DNA of 64,000 nt from CAVRJC01 sp963721435 (GCA_963721435.1 CAVRJC010000012.1:744001-808000); one strand, 5' to 3'; counted from the first letter of the stretch, positions 17,359 to 31,894 are shown. The notes: generated from the sequence alone by a model not told the origin. Program-made: numbers and translations.

Positions 17359-18023
17359 GCCGCGCTCCCCGCACCCGCGCTGCGCACGCGCTTCTTCACT
17401 GCGCTGCGCACGAACACCAGGCCGCCGGCCGCACCGGGCACTGCGCCCTTCACCAGGATCAGGCCACGCTCGGCGTCGCCTTCGATCACCTCGAGGTTGA
17501 GGGTGGTGACGCGCTCGTTGCCGTACTGGCCGGCCATCTTCATGCCCTTGAACACTCGGGCGGGCGTGGCGCACGCGCCGATCGAGCCGGGCGAGCGGTG
17601 CTTCTTGTGGTTCCCGTGACTCGCGCCCTGACCCTTGAAGTTGTGGCGCTGCATCGCCCCGGCGAAGCCCTTGCCCTTGCTGATCGCGGAGACGTCGACG
17701 CGCTCGCCGGCGTCGAAGAGGTCGGCGCCGAGCACCTGGCCCACTTCGAAGCCCGTGAGGTCGTCGACGCGCAGCTCGGCGAGATGCTTCACCGGCGGTG
17801 CGTCGGCCTTCTTCAGGTGACCGAGCTCGGGCTTCGAGAGCCGCTGCGGCAATGTGGCACCGAAGGCGAGTTGGACCGCGGAGTAGCCGTCGCGCTCCGG
17901 GGTCTTCAGTTGGACGACGCGACACGGCCCGGCTTCGATCACCGTCACCGGGACGACGCGGTTTTGGTCGTCCCAGATCTGGGTCATGCCGAGCTTGCGC
18001 CCGAGGATGCCCTTGGCAGCCAT
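17355..18023 (-). CDS. rplC: 50S ribosomal protein L3
   Basis: 222 residues from ATG 18023 (MAAKGILGRKLGMTQIWDDQ). Longer readings upstream are rejected because the family starts here. Diagnostic parts are GKGFAGAMQRHNFKGQGASH and PGSIGACATPARVFKGMKMA, the loop that reaches the peptidyl-transferase centre. Unusually, rpsJ does not precede it directly; about 3.9 kb of inserted DNA intervenes. A sigma-A-like promoter (18201-18230) and a leader hairpin lie upstream, so rplC probably heads its own transcript. Confidence 0.97.
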   Translation of the reverse strand: MAAKGILGRKLGMTQIWDDQNRVVPVTVIEAGPCRVVQLKTPERDGYSAVQLAFGATLPQRLSKPELGHLKKADAPPVKHLAELRVDDLTGFEVGQVLGADLFDAGERVDVSAISKGKGFAGAMQRHNFKGQGASHGNHKKHRSPGSIGACATPARVFKGMKMAGQYGNERVTTLNLEVIEGDAERGLILVKGAVPGAAGGLVFVRSAVKKRVRSAGAGSAA

Positions 18024-18049
18024 CAGTGAATGTCCCTGTCTCACGCGAA

Positions 18050-18078
18050 CGCTCCGCCCGGCAAGTCCCGGCGGAGCG
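18050..18078 (-). promoter_or_regulatory. leader hairpin before rplC
   Basis: CGCTCCGCC (18050-18058) pairs with GGCGGAGCG (18070-18078), a 9-base-pair stem whose loop can pair further (CCGG/CCGG). It lies 27 bases upstream of the rplC start, inside the transcribed leader. It could tune translation of the S10-type operon (as L4 does elsewhere) or simply be structural; sequence alone does not tell. Confidence 0.45.
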
Positions 18079-18188
18079 CTGATCGGTTGTGCCGTGTGGT
18101 TCTGCGCTCGGTGGCGCAGCCTGCACAGACGTCGGTTGACGAAAACGGTCAGATCTTGTGCCGCGGATGACCCAGAAAAGGGCCTCAC

Positions 18189-18230
18189 GGCAGACGGGAA
18201 AGACTACCGGAGCATTCTCCCGTCTGCCAA
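18189..18230 (-). promoter_or_regulatory. predicted rplC-operon promoter lying within an inverted repeat
   Basis: Minus strand: -35 TTGGCA (18225-18230), 18-base spacer, -10 TAGTCT (18201-18206). An 11-base perfect inverted repeat GGCAGACGGGA/TCCCGTCTGCC (18189-18199 and 18218-18228) brackets the -10 and overlaps the -35. It is therefore either an operator covering the promoter or, if transcribed from further upstream, a hairpin. The expected start near 18194 gives a leader of about 170 bases before rplC. Confidence 0.5.
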
Positions 18231-18295
18231 TGCGGGGCTCGGGCGTGACAAACCACACCTGACGGCGCGTCTACCACCACGGTATGATTCAGCGC

Positions 18296-18430
18296 ATGAC
18301 GGCAGCCAAGTTGGCGATCTCGCTCCCCGAGAACGATCGGATGCATGAGAAAAACGCCGACGAACGCGAGAACATCTATCAGCAACCCTCCACGATTTCG
18401 GGGGAAGCCCAGCGGCTAACAGGGTGCTGA
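18296..18430 (+). pseudogene. remnant of a small ribbon-helix-helix-like antitoxin, cut by the IS
   Basis: A + strand frame opens MTAAKLAISLPEND, resembling the start of CopG/VapB-type ribbon-helix-helix antitoxins. It has a -10 like TATGAT (18283-18288) seven bases before the ATG, as in leaderless actinobacterial genes, and a possible -35 CTGACG at 18259. After about 14 residues the similarity is lost, and the IS inserts at codon 41-42. The stop shown is created by the IS end. No toxin gene is recognisable on the other side. The identification rests on a very short match. Confidence 0.3.
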
Positions 18431-19716
18431 AAATCGGCTTGGGGGACGTGTCGATGGCCGATCGGTGTGTTTCGGGCGGTCGGTCGGTTGCGATGTCTTG
18501 CGCGGGTAGCCGTCGGGACCGTCGCTGCTGATGGTGTTGGCGGGTCTTCAGGTGGTGGTGGCGTCCAGTGCGGTGATTCGGATGATGTTGTAGACCGCGC
18601 CGGTCATGAGGAACCAGGCTCGGTTGCGTTGTCTGCCGATGTAGCGGAGTTTGCGTCCGCCGGCGATGGTCTTGATCCAGCCGAAGGGTTCCTCGATCCG
18701 TTTCCGGATGCGTTGGCTGACCTGATGGCCGCCGTGTCGGGTGGTGCGCCCGTCGATCGCGCTGGCCCGGTTGGTGGTGTTCGGCGCGACATGCGGCGTG
18801 ATCCCGAGCTCACGCACGTCGGCGACGAAGCAGGCGGTGTCGTAGCCCTTGTCGCCAGCGACGGTCCGTCGTCGCTTCGTCGCGGGGAGCCGTGAGAGCA
18901 TTTCGAGTGCGGTGTCACGCTCGGCGTAGCCGTTCGCTTCCGACAGTTCGATATCGACGAGCAACGCGTTGCGGTGCTCCATCAACAGATGACCCGCATA
19001 CGACAACTTCGCCGCGGTCGCGTTGCTCTTGCGGGCCATCCGGGCCTCCGGGTCGGTCGTCGACGCATGCGTCTGGTTGGAGCGACGTTGCCCGTGGAAG
19101 CTCACTTCGGCGTTGCGGCCCGGCGGCAACGAGCTCGGCGGCCCGTCTTCGGGTTGGAAGCTCTTGTGCGACGCCCACGCCTCCAACAACGTCCCGTCGA
19201 CGGAGAAGTGATCACTCGACACGTAACGACGCAGCTTCGCCTGCGCGACCACCGCAGCGAAGAACCGGTCCGCGATCTCATGATCCAAGAGCCGTTGGCG
19301 GTTCTTCGAGAACGTCGTCGCGTCGAACGCTCGGGCGTCGATCGGAAGATCCAGGAACCACTTGAACAACAGGTCGTAGTTCAGCCGTTCGCAGAACGCC
19401 CGCTCGGACCGGATCGAATACATCGCCATGAGCACTGTCGCCTTGAGGAGCTGCTCCGGCGGGACACTCGGTCGGCCCGTCGACGCGTACATCACCGAGA
19501 ACTCTTCGTCGAGCTCCGCGAGCACCGCGTCGACCACCCTGCGGATGCGACGGATCGGATGATCCACCGGGATCAGATCCTCCGGACTCAACGTCGTCAG
19601 CATCGCCATCTGCCGTTCCGGCATCCCACGCACCAGCCACCTCCACATCGGTGACCACAGCATGAGCGAACCCGCGACCAAACGCGAGCACCTACAAGGC
19701 CTTTTTCAGCACCCTG
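18420..19716 (-). mobile_element. IS5-group insertion sequence, complete
   Basis: 1297 bases bounded by inverted repeats: CAGGGTGCTGAAAA at the left end (from 18420) and its exact complement at the right end (to 19716), with partial pairing for eight more bases. Flanking CTAA occurs on both sides (18416-18419 and 19717-19720). This 4-base target duplication fits the YTAR preference of the IS5 group. Deleting the element plus one CTAA restores a continuous sequence. The element carries one transposase gene in the minus direction and looks intact. Confidence 0.85.
18548..19663 (-). CDS. DDE transposase, IS4/IS5 superfamily
   Basis: 371 residues from ATG 19663 (an upstream TTG and a downstream ATG are alternatives). 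The N-terminal DUF772-like region reads LTTLSPEDLIPVDHPIRRIR and STGRPSVPPEQLLKATVLMA. Catalytic residues fit DDE: Asp in HFSVDGTLLEAWAS, Asp in VAGDKGYDTACF, Glu in RIRKRIEEPFGWIK with the following YREK-like region. The full frame is open, so the enzyme may be active. It fills the IS bounded at 18420-19716. It reads in the same direction as the ribosomal genes and could add read-through into rplC. Confidence 0.9.
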   Translation of the reverse strand: MLWSPMWRWLVRGMPERQMAMLTTLSPEDLIPVDHPIRRIRRVVDAVLAELDEEFSVMYASTGRPSVPPEQLLKATVLMAMYSIRSERAFCERLNYDLLFKWFLDLPIDARAFDATTFSKNRQRLLDHEIADRFFAAVVAQAKLRRYVSSDHFSVDGTLLEAWASHKSFQPEDGPPSSLPPGRNAEVSFHGQRRSNQTHASTTDPEARMARKSNATAAKLSYAGHLLMEHRNALLVDIELSEANGYAERDTALEMLSRLPATKRRRTVAGDKGYDTACFVADVRELGITPHVAPNTTNRASAIDGRTTRHGGHQVSQRIRKRIEEPFGWIKTIAGGRKLRYIGRQRNRAWFLMTGAVYNIIRITALDATTT

Positions 19717-20073
19717 CTAACAGCGAGCTCGATCACCCTCCGGAACGGGGCGTGCCGTCTTATCGCCCACGCGCTGTCGACACGCACCCAACGAACCTCA
19801 GTGCAACAACAAGTCAGACGAACACGAAGACCACGCCGACCGTCACGGCACGCTAACTAACACGACGGTGGACCCCACGAACTGGCACCCGCCCATCCTC
19901 ACTGGGCATTATGCGCACACGCTGTGTTGACGGGCGCCGACTGGTGCGACTCGGGCGCGGTCAAGCGAGCGCCCGGCGGATCTGAGTGGGTCTAAAGCCT
20001 CTGGTCTCCTCGATGGGTCATGGTGAGGATGTCGGGGACAGTCGCGCTCATTTTCGGAGGAAGGACGGGCGGT
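19717..20073. other. spacer between the IS and the zinc-ribbon gene
   Basis: About 357 bases with no convincing gene. It continues the disrupted pre-IS sequence; the + strand frame of the antitoxin remnant stays open to TAA at 19858 but has no family-like residues. No tRNA or attachment-site duplication was spotted. The last 20 bases hold the ribosome-binding site of the next gene. Confidence 0.4.
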
Positions 20074-20733
20074 ATGGTGCCACGGTTCTGCGTTCAGTGT
20101 GGCGCACCACTCGTCGAGGCGGAAGCAGCGTTCTGCGCGGAGTGTGGCCATCGGGTGGGTTCGGCGCCGACGGCGGCGGGGATGGCCGCGGTTTCGGACC
20201 CAGATGGGACCGGGGCAACGACTCCCGGATCCGCGGAAGTGAATGTGGCCGAGGCGGCCGCAAGTGCCGTTACCCCTCATCGCGGACGCGGCGGTCGGCG
20301 TGCCCTGATCGTATTGGCAGCCCTCGGCCTTATCGCCGGTGGGGTCGCGGTCGGGTTCGCGTTTGGCGGCGACGACGAGTCTGCCATGAACCAAGTGATC
20401 CCCAGCGACAACTCGGATCAGGGCGCGCCGACCGGCGGTACCGGTGTGTCATGCGACACGGCCGAAGGTGCGGCGCAGAAGGTCGTTGCAGCATGGAAGG
20501 CCAACGATCGTGCGGGCGCATCTGCGTGCGCTTCCGACGCTGCGGTCACCCAGTTGTACTCGCTCCCGCGCACGGCTGACATGCTTGAAGTCGTCTTCCA
20601 GAACTGTGCTGCGGTCGACTCAGCGAACGAGGACTGCGTCTACACCGACGTCGACGGCGGCTTCCTGGCCATGGGTGTCTCGCGTTTGGCGGGCGGCTGG
20701 ACAGTGCAGTGGGTCACTGGTCACCCCGACTGA
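20074..20733 (+). CDS. zinc-ribbon single-pass membrane protein of unknown function
   Basis: 219 residues from ATG 20074, chosen because GGAGGAAGG lies 9 bases upstream and the zinc ribbon then starts at the N-terminus. Residues 1-30 have two CxxC pairs (CVQCGAPL, CAECGHRV). A Pro/Ala/Thr linker leads to one membrane helix (LIVLAALGLIAGGVAVGFAF, about residues 76-95). The outside domain of ~120 residues carries four cysteines (near SCDTAEG, ACASDA, QNCAAV, EDCVYT) that may form disulphides. Such proteins (DUF4190/zinc-ribbon type) occur in actinomycetes without known function. Gene direction is opposite to the ribosomal operon, and it lies in the mobile insert. Confidence 0.75.
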   Translation: MVPRFCVQCGAPLVEAEAAFCAECGHRVGSAPTAAGMAAVSDPDGTGATTPGSAEVNVAEAAASAVTPHRGRGGRRALIVLAALGLIAGGVAVGFAFGGDDESAMNQVIPSDNSDQGAPTGGTGVSCDTAEGAAQKVVAAWKANDRAGASACASDAAVTQLYSLPRTADMLEVVFQNCAAVDSANEDCVYTDVDGGFLAMGVSRLAGGWTVQWVTGHPD

Positions 20734-20908
20734 CGACGAGCGCCAGAGGTACCGCTGAGGTCGTCTGACGCACGCCATTGCTCGCGCCCATATCCGTTCG
20801 GCACTCCGTGAGGTCGCGGGTGAGGGGTGGGTGCCGGGGGCGAGCGGGTCGCGAGCGAGTGGGGCGGCGGCTCGCGCTGTACGGCTACCGAAGTGATGGG
20901 CTGTCGCT

Positions 20909-21891
20909 TTAGTCGAGATAGCTGGCGGCGCGCTTCTTCACGGTGGTGTCCATGGGGTCGAGGTAGGACCGCATGGTGGTGGCGGGGTCGGCGTGGTCGA
21001 GCACCTTTGGATGTCGAGCAGGTCGAAGTGATGGGCGCCGTGTTCGTCAGTGGCGTGGTGAAGGATTCCTGCGGCGCTGCGGCGGAGGTCGTGGGGGCTG
21101 AGGTGGCCGAGGCCTGCCGCGGTGGCGCGTTGGTGGACGATGCGTTGCACGGTGCATATCCGGGCGATGGGGTTGCCCCAGGAGAGTTGGCCGGTTCCGC
21201 CGCCTGGCTTCTGACGGCAGATGAGCGGGTCGGATGGTCGGAGCGGGCGGCCGATGTTGGCGGCGTAGTCGCTGAGGTACTCGCGGAGTAGGTCGAGCAG
21301 TTGCGGTCCGGGGACAATGCGCCGGGCGCGGCTGGCCTTGCCAATCCAGGCGATCGTCGGCGGGTCGTCGTCCAGGTGGAGATCGCGTTGGCGGAGGCCG
21401 ATGATTTCGGCTGCGCGCATTCCCGCGAGTCCGAGCCGTAAGAGCAGTTCGTCACGCATTCCGGGCGCGGTGCCGTCGTGGCAGGCTGCGAGCAAGCTGC
21501 CGAACGCTTCGTCGTAGGTGAGCCAACGGGCCGGGTACTTGCCTTGGACCTTGCCGTAGAGACGCGGTGTCCGTCGGAGCGGGTTGTCCCGGCTCATCAA
21601 CGCTTCGACCAGAGCGGCGTCGCCTTCACCGGCTCGGACACACCAGCGCAGGAACGTGCAGACACGCGACAGGCGGTTGCGCTTCGTGTTGTTGGCGAGG
21701 TGTCGTTGTCCCGCCCACGCGAGCACGTCGGCTTCGGTCAGTAGCTGCGGGTGATCGCGTCGGGAACGCTCGAAGAGATCGGTGAGTTCAGCGACGTACT
21801 GGCTGCGCGTCGTACGATTGCCGTAGCGGCGTGCGAACTCTTCGATCACGGCCGTTGCAGCACCGGGGCCGTCCCGAAGCGGGACGACCAC
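20909..21891 (-). pseudogene. tyrosine recombinase (integrase), frameshifted near its catalytic tyrosine
   Basis: The frame from GTG 21891 encodes an N-terminal SAM-like core-binding domain (YGNRTTRSQYVAELTDLFER) and catalytic domain with Arg in GLAGMRAAEIIGL and the HxxR box in LSPHDLRRSAAG. Near 21008-21012 the frame breaks: residues after LLDIQ become Pro/Thr-rich. In the next frame the expected end appears (KVLDHADPATTMRSYLDPMD, then a basic helix) with the nucleophilic Tyr, stopping at TAA 20909. One missing base therefore separates Tyr from the rest. It begins 11 bases after the rpsJ stop and probably marks the element that split the S10 operon. Confidence 0.8.
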
Positions 21892-21902
21892 GGAGCGTGT
21901 TA

Positions 21903-22226
21903 TCAGGTCTGTATCTTGATCTCGATGTCGACGCCGGCGGGGAGGTCGAGGCGCTGGAGCGACTCGACCGTCTTGCTGGTGGGCTCAACGATGTCGAGGA
22001 GGCGCTTGTGGATGCGCATCTCGAAGTGCTCGCGGGAGTCCTTGTCGACGTGCGGTGACCGCACCACGCAGTAGCGGCGGATCTCGGTGGGCAGTGGCAC
22101 CGGTCCCCGCACCTTCGCCTGCGTGCGCACGACCGTCTCGACGATCTTCTTCGTCGACTGGTCGATCACCTCGTGGTCGTAGGCCTTGAGCCGGATCCGG
22201 ATCTTCTGACCCTTTGCATCTGCCAT
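21903..22226 (-). CDS. rpsJ: 30S ribosomal protein S10
   Basis: 107 residues. S10 sits in the 30S head and also binds NusB in antitermination. Conserved parts are KIRIRLKAYDHEVIDQSTKK, RGPVPLPTEIRRYCVVRSPH and SREHFEMRIHKRLLDI. It starts 46 bases after tuf, so it is likely read from the str operon. Normally rplC follows; here an integrase follows instead. Ordinary protein in unusual company. Confidence 0.97.
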   Translation of the reverse strand: MADAKGQKIRIRLKAYDHEVIDQSTKKIVETVVRTQAKVRGPVPLPTEIRRYCVVRSPHVDKDSREHFEMRIHKRLLDIVEPTSKTVESLQRLDLPAGVDIEIKIQT

Positions 22227-22272
22227 CTGAAACGTTTCTCTCCGGATCCTGCGCTCGTCTGCCTGCTACGTG

Positions 22273-23463
22273 CTACTTGATGACGCTCGTGACAACGCCC
22301 GAGCCCACGGTGCGCCCACCCTCACGGATGGCGAACCGGAGCCCGTCGTCCATGGCGATCGGCTTCTGGAGCTCGACGGTCATCTCGGTGTTGTCGCCCG
22401 GCATCACCATCTCCACACCTTCGGCGAGCACGATGCTGCCCGTGACGTCGGTGGTGCGGAAGTAGAACTGCGGGTGGTAGTTCTGGAAGAACGGCGTGTG
22501 CCGGCCGCCCTCCTCCTTGGTGAGGACGTACACCTGCGCGGTGAACTGCGTGTGCGGCGTGATCGAGCCGGGCTTGGCCAGCACCTGGCCACGCTCCACC
22601 TCTTCCTTCTTCGTGCCGCGCAGCAGGGCGCCGATGTTGTCGCCCGCGCGACCCTCGTCGAGGATCTTGCGGAACATCTCGACACCGGTGCAGGTGGTCT
22701 TGGTGGTCGGACGGAGGCCGACGATCTCGATCTCCTCGCCGGTCTTGACCATCCCGCGCTCCACCCGACCGGTCACCACGGTGCCGCGGCCGGTGATCGA
22801 GAAGACGTCCTCGATCGGCATGAGGAACGGAAGGTCGATGGCCCGCTCGGGCTCGGCGATGAAGGTGTCGACGGCCTCCATGAGCTCGAGGATGTTCGGC
22901 GTCCACTCGGCGTCGCCCTCGAGCGCCTTCAGCGCGGAGACGCGCACGATGGGCGTGTCGTCACCGGGGAAGTCGTACTCGTTGAGGAGCTCACGGACCT
23001 CCAGCTCGACGAGCTCGAGGATCTCCTCGTCGTCGACCATGTCGGCCTTGTTGAGCGCGACCACGATCGACGGCACGCCGACCTGACGGGCGAGCAGCAC
23101 GTGCTCACGCGTCTGGGGCATCGGGCCGTCGGTGGCGGCGACCACAAGGATCGCGCCGTCCATCTGCGCGGCGCCGGTGATCATGTTCTTGATGTAGTCG
23201 GCGTGGCCGGGGCAGTCCACGTGCGCGTAGTGACGGTTGGCCGTCTCGTACTCCACGTGCGTGATGGCGATCGTGATGCCGCGCGCCTTCTCCTCCGGGG
23301 CCTTGTCGATCTCGTCGAACGCCGAGAAGGTGTTGTGCGCGGGGTCCGCGTCGGCCAGCACCTTCGTGATCGCGGCCGTCAACGTGGTCTTGCCATGGTC
23401 GATGTGACCGATGGTGCCAATGTTGAGGTGCGGCTTGTTGCGCTCGAACTTCGCCTTCGCCAT
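22273..23463 (-). CDS. tuf: elongation factor Tu
   Basis: 396 residues. It delivers aminoacyl-tRNA to the ribosome. G1 is GHIDHGKTTLTAAI (Ile where many have Val), G3 DCPGHADYIKNMI, G4 ALNKADMVDDEE, and the switch I region is EEKARGITIAITHVEYET. Domain II/III motifs include GRGTVVTGRVERG. It follows fusA with a 68-base spacer, the normal str-operon order. Confidence 0.98.
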   Translation of the reverse strand: MAKAKFERNKPHLNIGTIGHIDHGKTTLTAAITKVLADADPAHNTFSAFDEIDKAPEEKARGITIAITHVEYETANRHYAHVDCPGHADYIKNMITGAAQMDGAILVVAATDGPMPQTREHVLLARQVGVPSIVVALNKADMVDDEEILELVELEVRELLNEYDFPGDDTPIVRVSALKALEGDAEWTPNILELMEAVDTFIAEPERAIDLPFLMPIEDVFSITGRGTVVTGRVERGMVKTGEEIEIVGLRPTTKTTCTGVEMFRKILDEGRAGDNIGALLRGTKKEEVERGQVLAKPGSITPHTQFTAQVYVLTKEEGGRHTPFFQNYHPQFYFRTTDVTGSIVLAEGVEMVMPGDNTEMTVELQKPIAMDDGLRFAIREGGRTVGSGVVTSVIK

Positions 23464-23531
23464 AGCTGTCCCTTGCTCCTGCTTTCCGTGAATTCGGCTT
23501 TCGGATGTTCCGTAGCCGGGTGAGTGCGCGG

Positions 23532-25655
<2,124 letters not shown>

Positions 25656-26034
25656 CTCTCGACTTCTCTCTTCTCTTCTTCTCTTCACCTGGAGCGGGGG
25701 GATCCGACCCAGGTACGTATCCGAGTATGAACGCCCCGACCCACCCAGACGTTCCATTTGCCTGAACTTCAACGACCGTTCGCCCGTGCGCCCGTGAGCG
25801 CAGCGAAGGCGCCGGAGAAGCGACCCGTCGGTCGCCAGCAGGAGGCGGCCGTTCGGCCGAGACCCGGCTCGAAGAGCCACGCCGAGCGAACGCGAGGCGT
25901 GCAGGGGCTCGGCCGTGAAGGACGCCGGCTGGCGACCGCTACGGGCGCTTCACCGGCGCCGCCCCGAAGGACCTACGAGGTCGGCGAGGAAACGCGTAAA
26001 CACCTGAGCGGAAAAGACACCGGAATCAAACGCA
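25656..26034. other. long fusA-rpsG spacer
   Basis: 379 bases with no supported gene. Right before fusA the minus strand is a purine-rich AAGAGAAGAAGAGAAGAGAG-type tract. The rest is GC-rich with several short inverted repeats (for example around 25845-25920). It may hold an independent fusA promoter or a leader, but no clear -35/-10 pair was found. Confidence 0.35.
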
Positions 26035-26505
26035 TCACCACCGGTAGTGGGCGAATGCCTTGTTCGACTCCGCCATCTTCTGAAGGTCGTCCTTCCGCTT
26101 GATCGACGCCCCCAGCCCATTGCTCGCATCCAACAGCTCGTTCGCGAGCCGCTCCGCCATCGTCTTCTCACGACGCTGCCGCGAGTACCCGACGATCCAG
26201 CGCACCGCGAGCGTGGTCGCGCGCCGCGGCCGCACTTCGACGGGCACCTGGTAGGTGGCACCACCGACGCGCCGGCTGCGCACTTCCAACGCGGGACGCA
26301 CGTTCTCGACCGCGCGCTTCAGCACTGCGACGGGGTCGCCGCCCGACTTCTTCTCCATGTCGGCGAGCGCGTCGTAGACGATCTTCTCGGCGATGGAGCG
26401 CTTGCCGCGCTGCAGCACCTTGTTGACGACCTGGGTGACGACGACCGACCGGTACACCGGGTCGGGCATGAGGTCACGACGGGATGCAGGGCCCTTGCGA
26501 GGCAT
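26035..26505 (-). CDS. rpsG: 30S ribosomal protein S7
   Basis: 156 residues, usual length. S7 nucleates the 3' major domain of 16S rRNA and contacts E-site tRNA. It reads RKGPASRRDLMPDPVYRS, KRSIAEKIVYDALADMEKKS, VRPALEVRSRRVGGATYQVP and ends MAESNKAFAHYRW. It starts 2 bases after rpsL, typical of the str operon. Confidence 0.97.
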   Translation of the reverse strand: MPRKGPASRRDLMPDPVYRSVVVTQVVNKVLQRGKRSIAEKIVYDALADMEKKSGGDPVAVLKRAVENVRPALEVRSRRVGGATYQVPVEVRPRRATTLAVRWIVGYSRQRREKTMAERLANELLDASNGLGASIKRKDDLQKMAESNKAFAHYRW

Positions 26506-26507
26506 GG

Positions 26508-26879
26508 TCAGTCACCTCGCTTCGCGCCGTAGCGGCTGCGGGCTTGACGACGACCGGACACGCCGCTCGCGTCGAGCGCGCCGCGCACGACCTTGTAGCG
26601 CACGCCGGGAAGGTCGGACACGCGACCACCGCGCACGAGCACGATCGAGTGCTCCTGGAGGTTGTGGCCCTCACCCGGGATGTAGGCCGTGACCTCCATA
26701 CCCGACGTGAGCCGCACTCGCGCGACCTTGCGCAGCGCGGAGTTGGGCTTCCTCGGCGTGTGCGTGAACACGCGCGTGCAGACGCCGCGGCGCTGGGGCG
26801 AGCCCTTCAGCGCCGGGGTCTTCGACTTCTCGGCCTTGGTGCTCCGTCCCTTGCGGACGAGCTGTTGGATCGTGGGCAC
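26508..26879 (-). CDS. rpsL: 30S ribosomal protein S12, with Arg43 and Ser88
   Basis: 123 residues from GTG 26879 (reading MPTIQQLVRKGRSTKAEK); the longer upstream frame runs into the opposite-strand gene and is rejected. S12 monitors decoding at the A site. Numbering matches E. coli S12 exactly. Residue 43 is Arg (HTPRKPNSALRKV, codon AGG at 26751-26753) and residue 88 is Ser (GGRVSDLPGVRYK, codon TCC at 26616-26618); both are almost always Lys. Changes at Lys43 and Lys88 are the classic streptomycin-resistance mutations, K43R among them. The protein is otherwise normal. Confidence 0.97.
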   Translation of the reverse strand: MPTIQQLVRKGRSTKAEKSKTPALKGSPQRRGVCTRVFTHTPRKPNSALRKVARVRLTSGMEVTAYIPGEGHNLQEHSIVLVRGGRVSDLPGVRYKVVRGALDASGVSGRRQARSRYGAKRGD

Positions 26880-26973
26880 AAAATCTCCGCGTGACGCGTC
26901 AGGTGAACAGGACGTACGGGTCGTGGACAGAGGCAGGCTCGACCGGCGGGGACAGCCCACGAGCCAACGTGAA

Positions 26974-27004
26974 ATCATAGTCGCCCGATGCCCTCCCCAC
27001 GCAA
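26974..27004 (-). promoter_or_regulatory. possible str-operon promoter before rpsL
   Basis: Minus strand -10 TATGAT (26974-26979) with a -35-like TTGCGT (26999-27004) at a 19-base spacing. The -35 lies inside the first codons of the divergent tlyA-like gene, and the leader to rpsL would be about 90 bases. The -10 is good; the -35 is weak. Confidence 0.4.
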
Positions 27005-27719
27005 GGCGCGCCTGGTGCCGTTGGCGGAGGCATTCGCCGTCCAGCATCCCGCCCGCAGCGACCTCGCGGCGCTCGTCGCGGCCGGTTCCGTCTTCGTCGA
27101 GGGGCGCCCGGTCACCAACGTGGACGCCCGCGTCCCCCGGGATGCGGCGGTCCAGGTACGGGCTGCCGTCCCGCTCCGGGGCAGCGCCAAGCTCGACGCC
27201 GCCCTGGCCGCGTTCGGAGTCACTGTCGACGGCCGCATCGCCCTGGACGCCGGTGCCGCCGCGGGCGGCTTCACCGCCACCCTGCTCGCGGCGGGAGCCG
27301 CCCGCGTCTACGCCGTCGACGTCGGCCACGGGCAGCTCCGGGGCAGCCTGCGCCAGGACCCCCGGGTCGTGGTGCTGGAGCGCACCAACCTCGGCGACCT
27401 CGACACCACGCTCGTCCCCGACCCGGTCGACGTCGTGACCCTCGACCTCTCCTACCTCTCCCTTGCAGGCGCGATGCCCCAGCTCGAACGCGTGCGTCTC
27501 GGCCCCGCCGCCGACCTGATCGCGCTGGTGAAGCCCATGTTCGAGCTCGCGCTCGCCGAGCCGCCGTCCGATCCTGCCGAGATCACGCGGGCCGTCGACC
27601 TCGCGCGCGCCGCCATCGAGCGGGGCCGGTGGACGGTCGTCGCCACCATCGAGTCCCCCGTCACCGGCGCCCACGGCGCCGTCGAGCACCTCGTCCACGC
27701 CCACCGCGCTCCCCCTTGA
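26988..27719 (+). CDS. tlyA: TlyA-family rRNA 2'-O-methyltransferase
   Basis: 243 residues. The N-terminal S4-like RNA-binding domain (residues ~4-60: LVPLAEAFAVQHPARSDLAA, GRPVTNVDARVPRDA) is followed by an FtsJ/RrmJ-type methyltransferase domain. SAM motif is ALDAGAAAGGFTATLLAAGA, then VYAVDVGHGQLRG; catalytic-type segments are DVVTLDLSYLSL, ALVKPMFEL and an expected Glu near ATIESPVTG. TlyA methylates 16S C1409 and 23S C1920 in mycobacteria, sensitising them to capreomycin. It is the only + strand gene between rpsL and rpoC, convergent with rpoC by 10 bases. Orthology to true tlyA is likely but not proven. Confidence 0.75.
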   Translation: MPSPRKARLVPLAEAFAVQHPARSDLAALVAAGSVFVEGRPVTNVDARVPRDAAVQVRAAVPLRGSAKLDAALAAFGVTVDGRIALDAGAAAGGFTATLLAAGAARVYAVDVGHGQLRGSLRQDPRVVVLERTNLGDLDTTLVPDPVDVVTLDLSYLSLAGAMPQLERVRLGPAADLIALVKPMFELALAEPPSDPAEITRAVDLARAAIERGRWTVVATIESPVTGAHGAVEHLVHAHRAPP

Positions 27720-27729
27720 CGATCGGGAG

Positions 27730-31815
<4,086 letters not shown>

Positions 31816-31894
31816 TTGGCTGCTCCTCATTGCTTGGTCGACTCCGCTCCGCCGTCCCGCTCATCCGAGCACGGCTTCGCTTCGTCTCTGCTAC

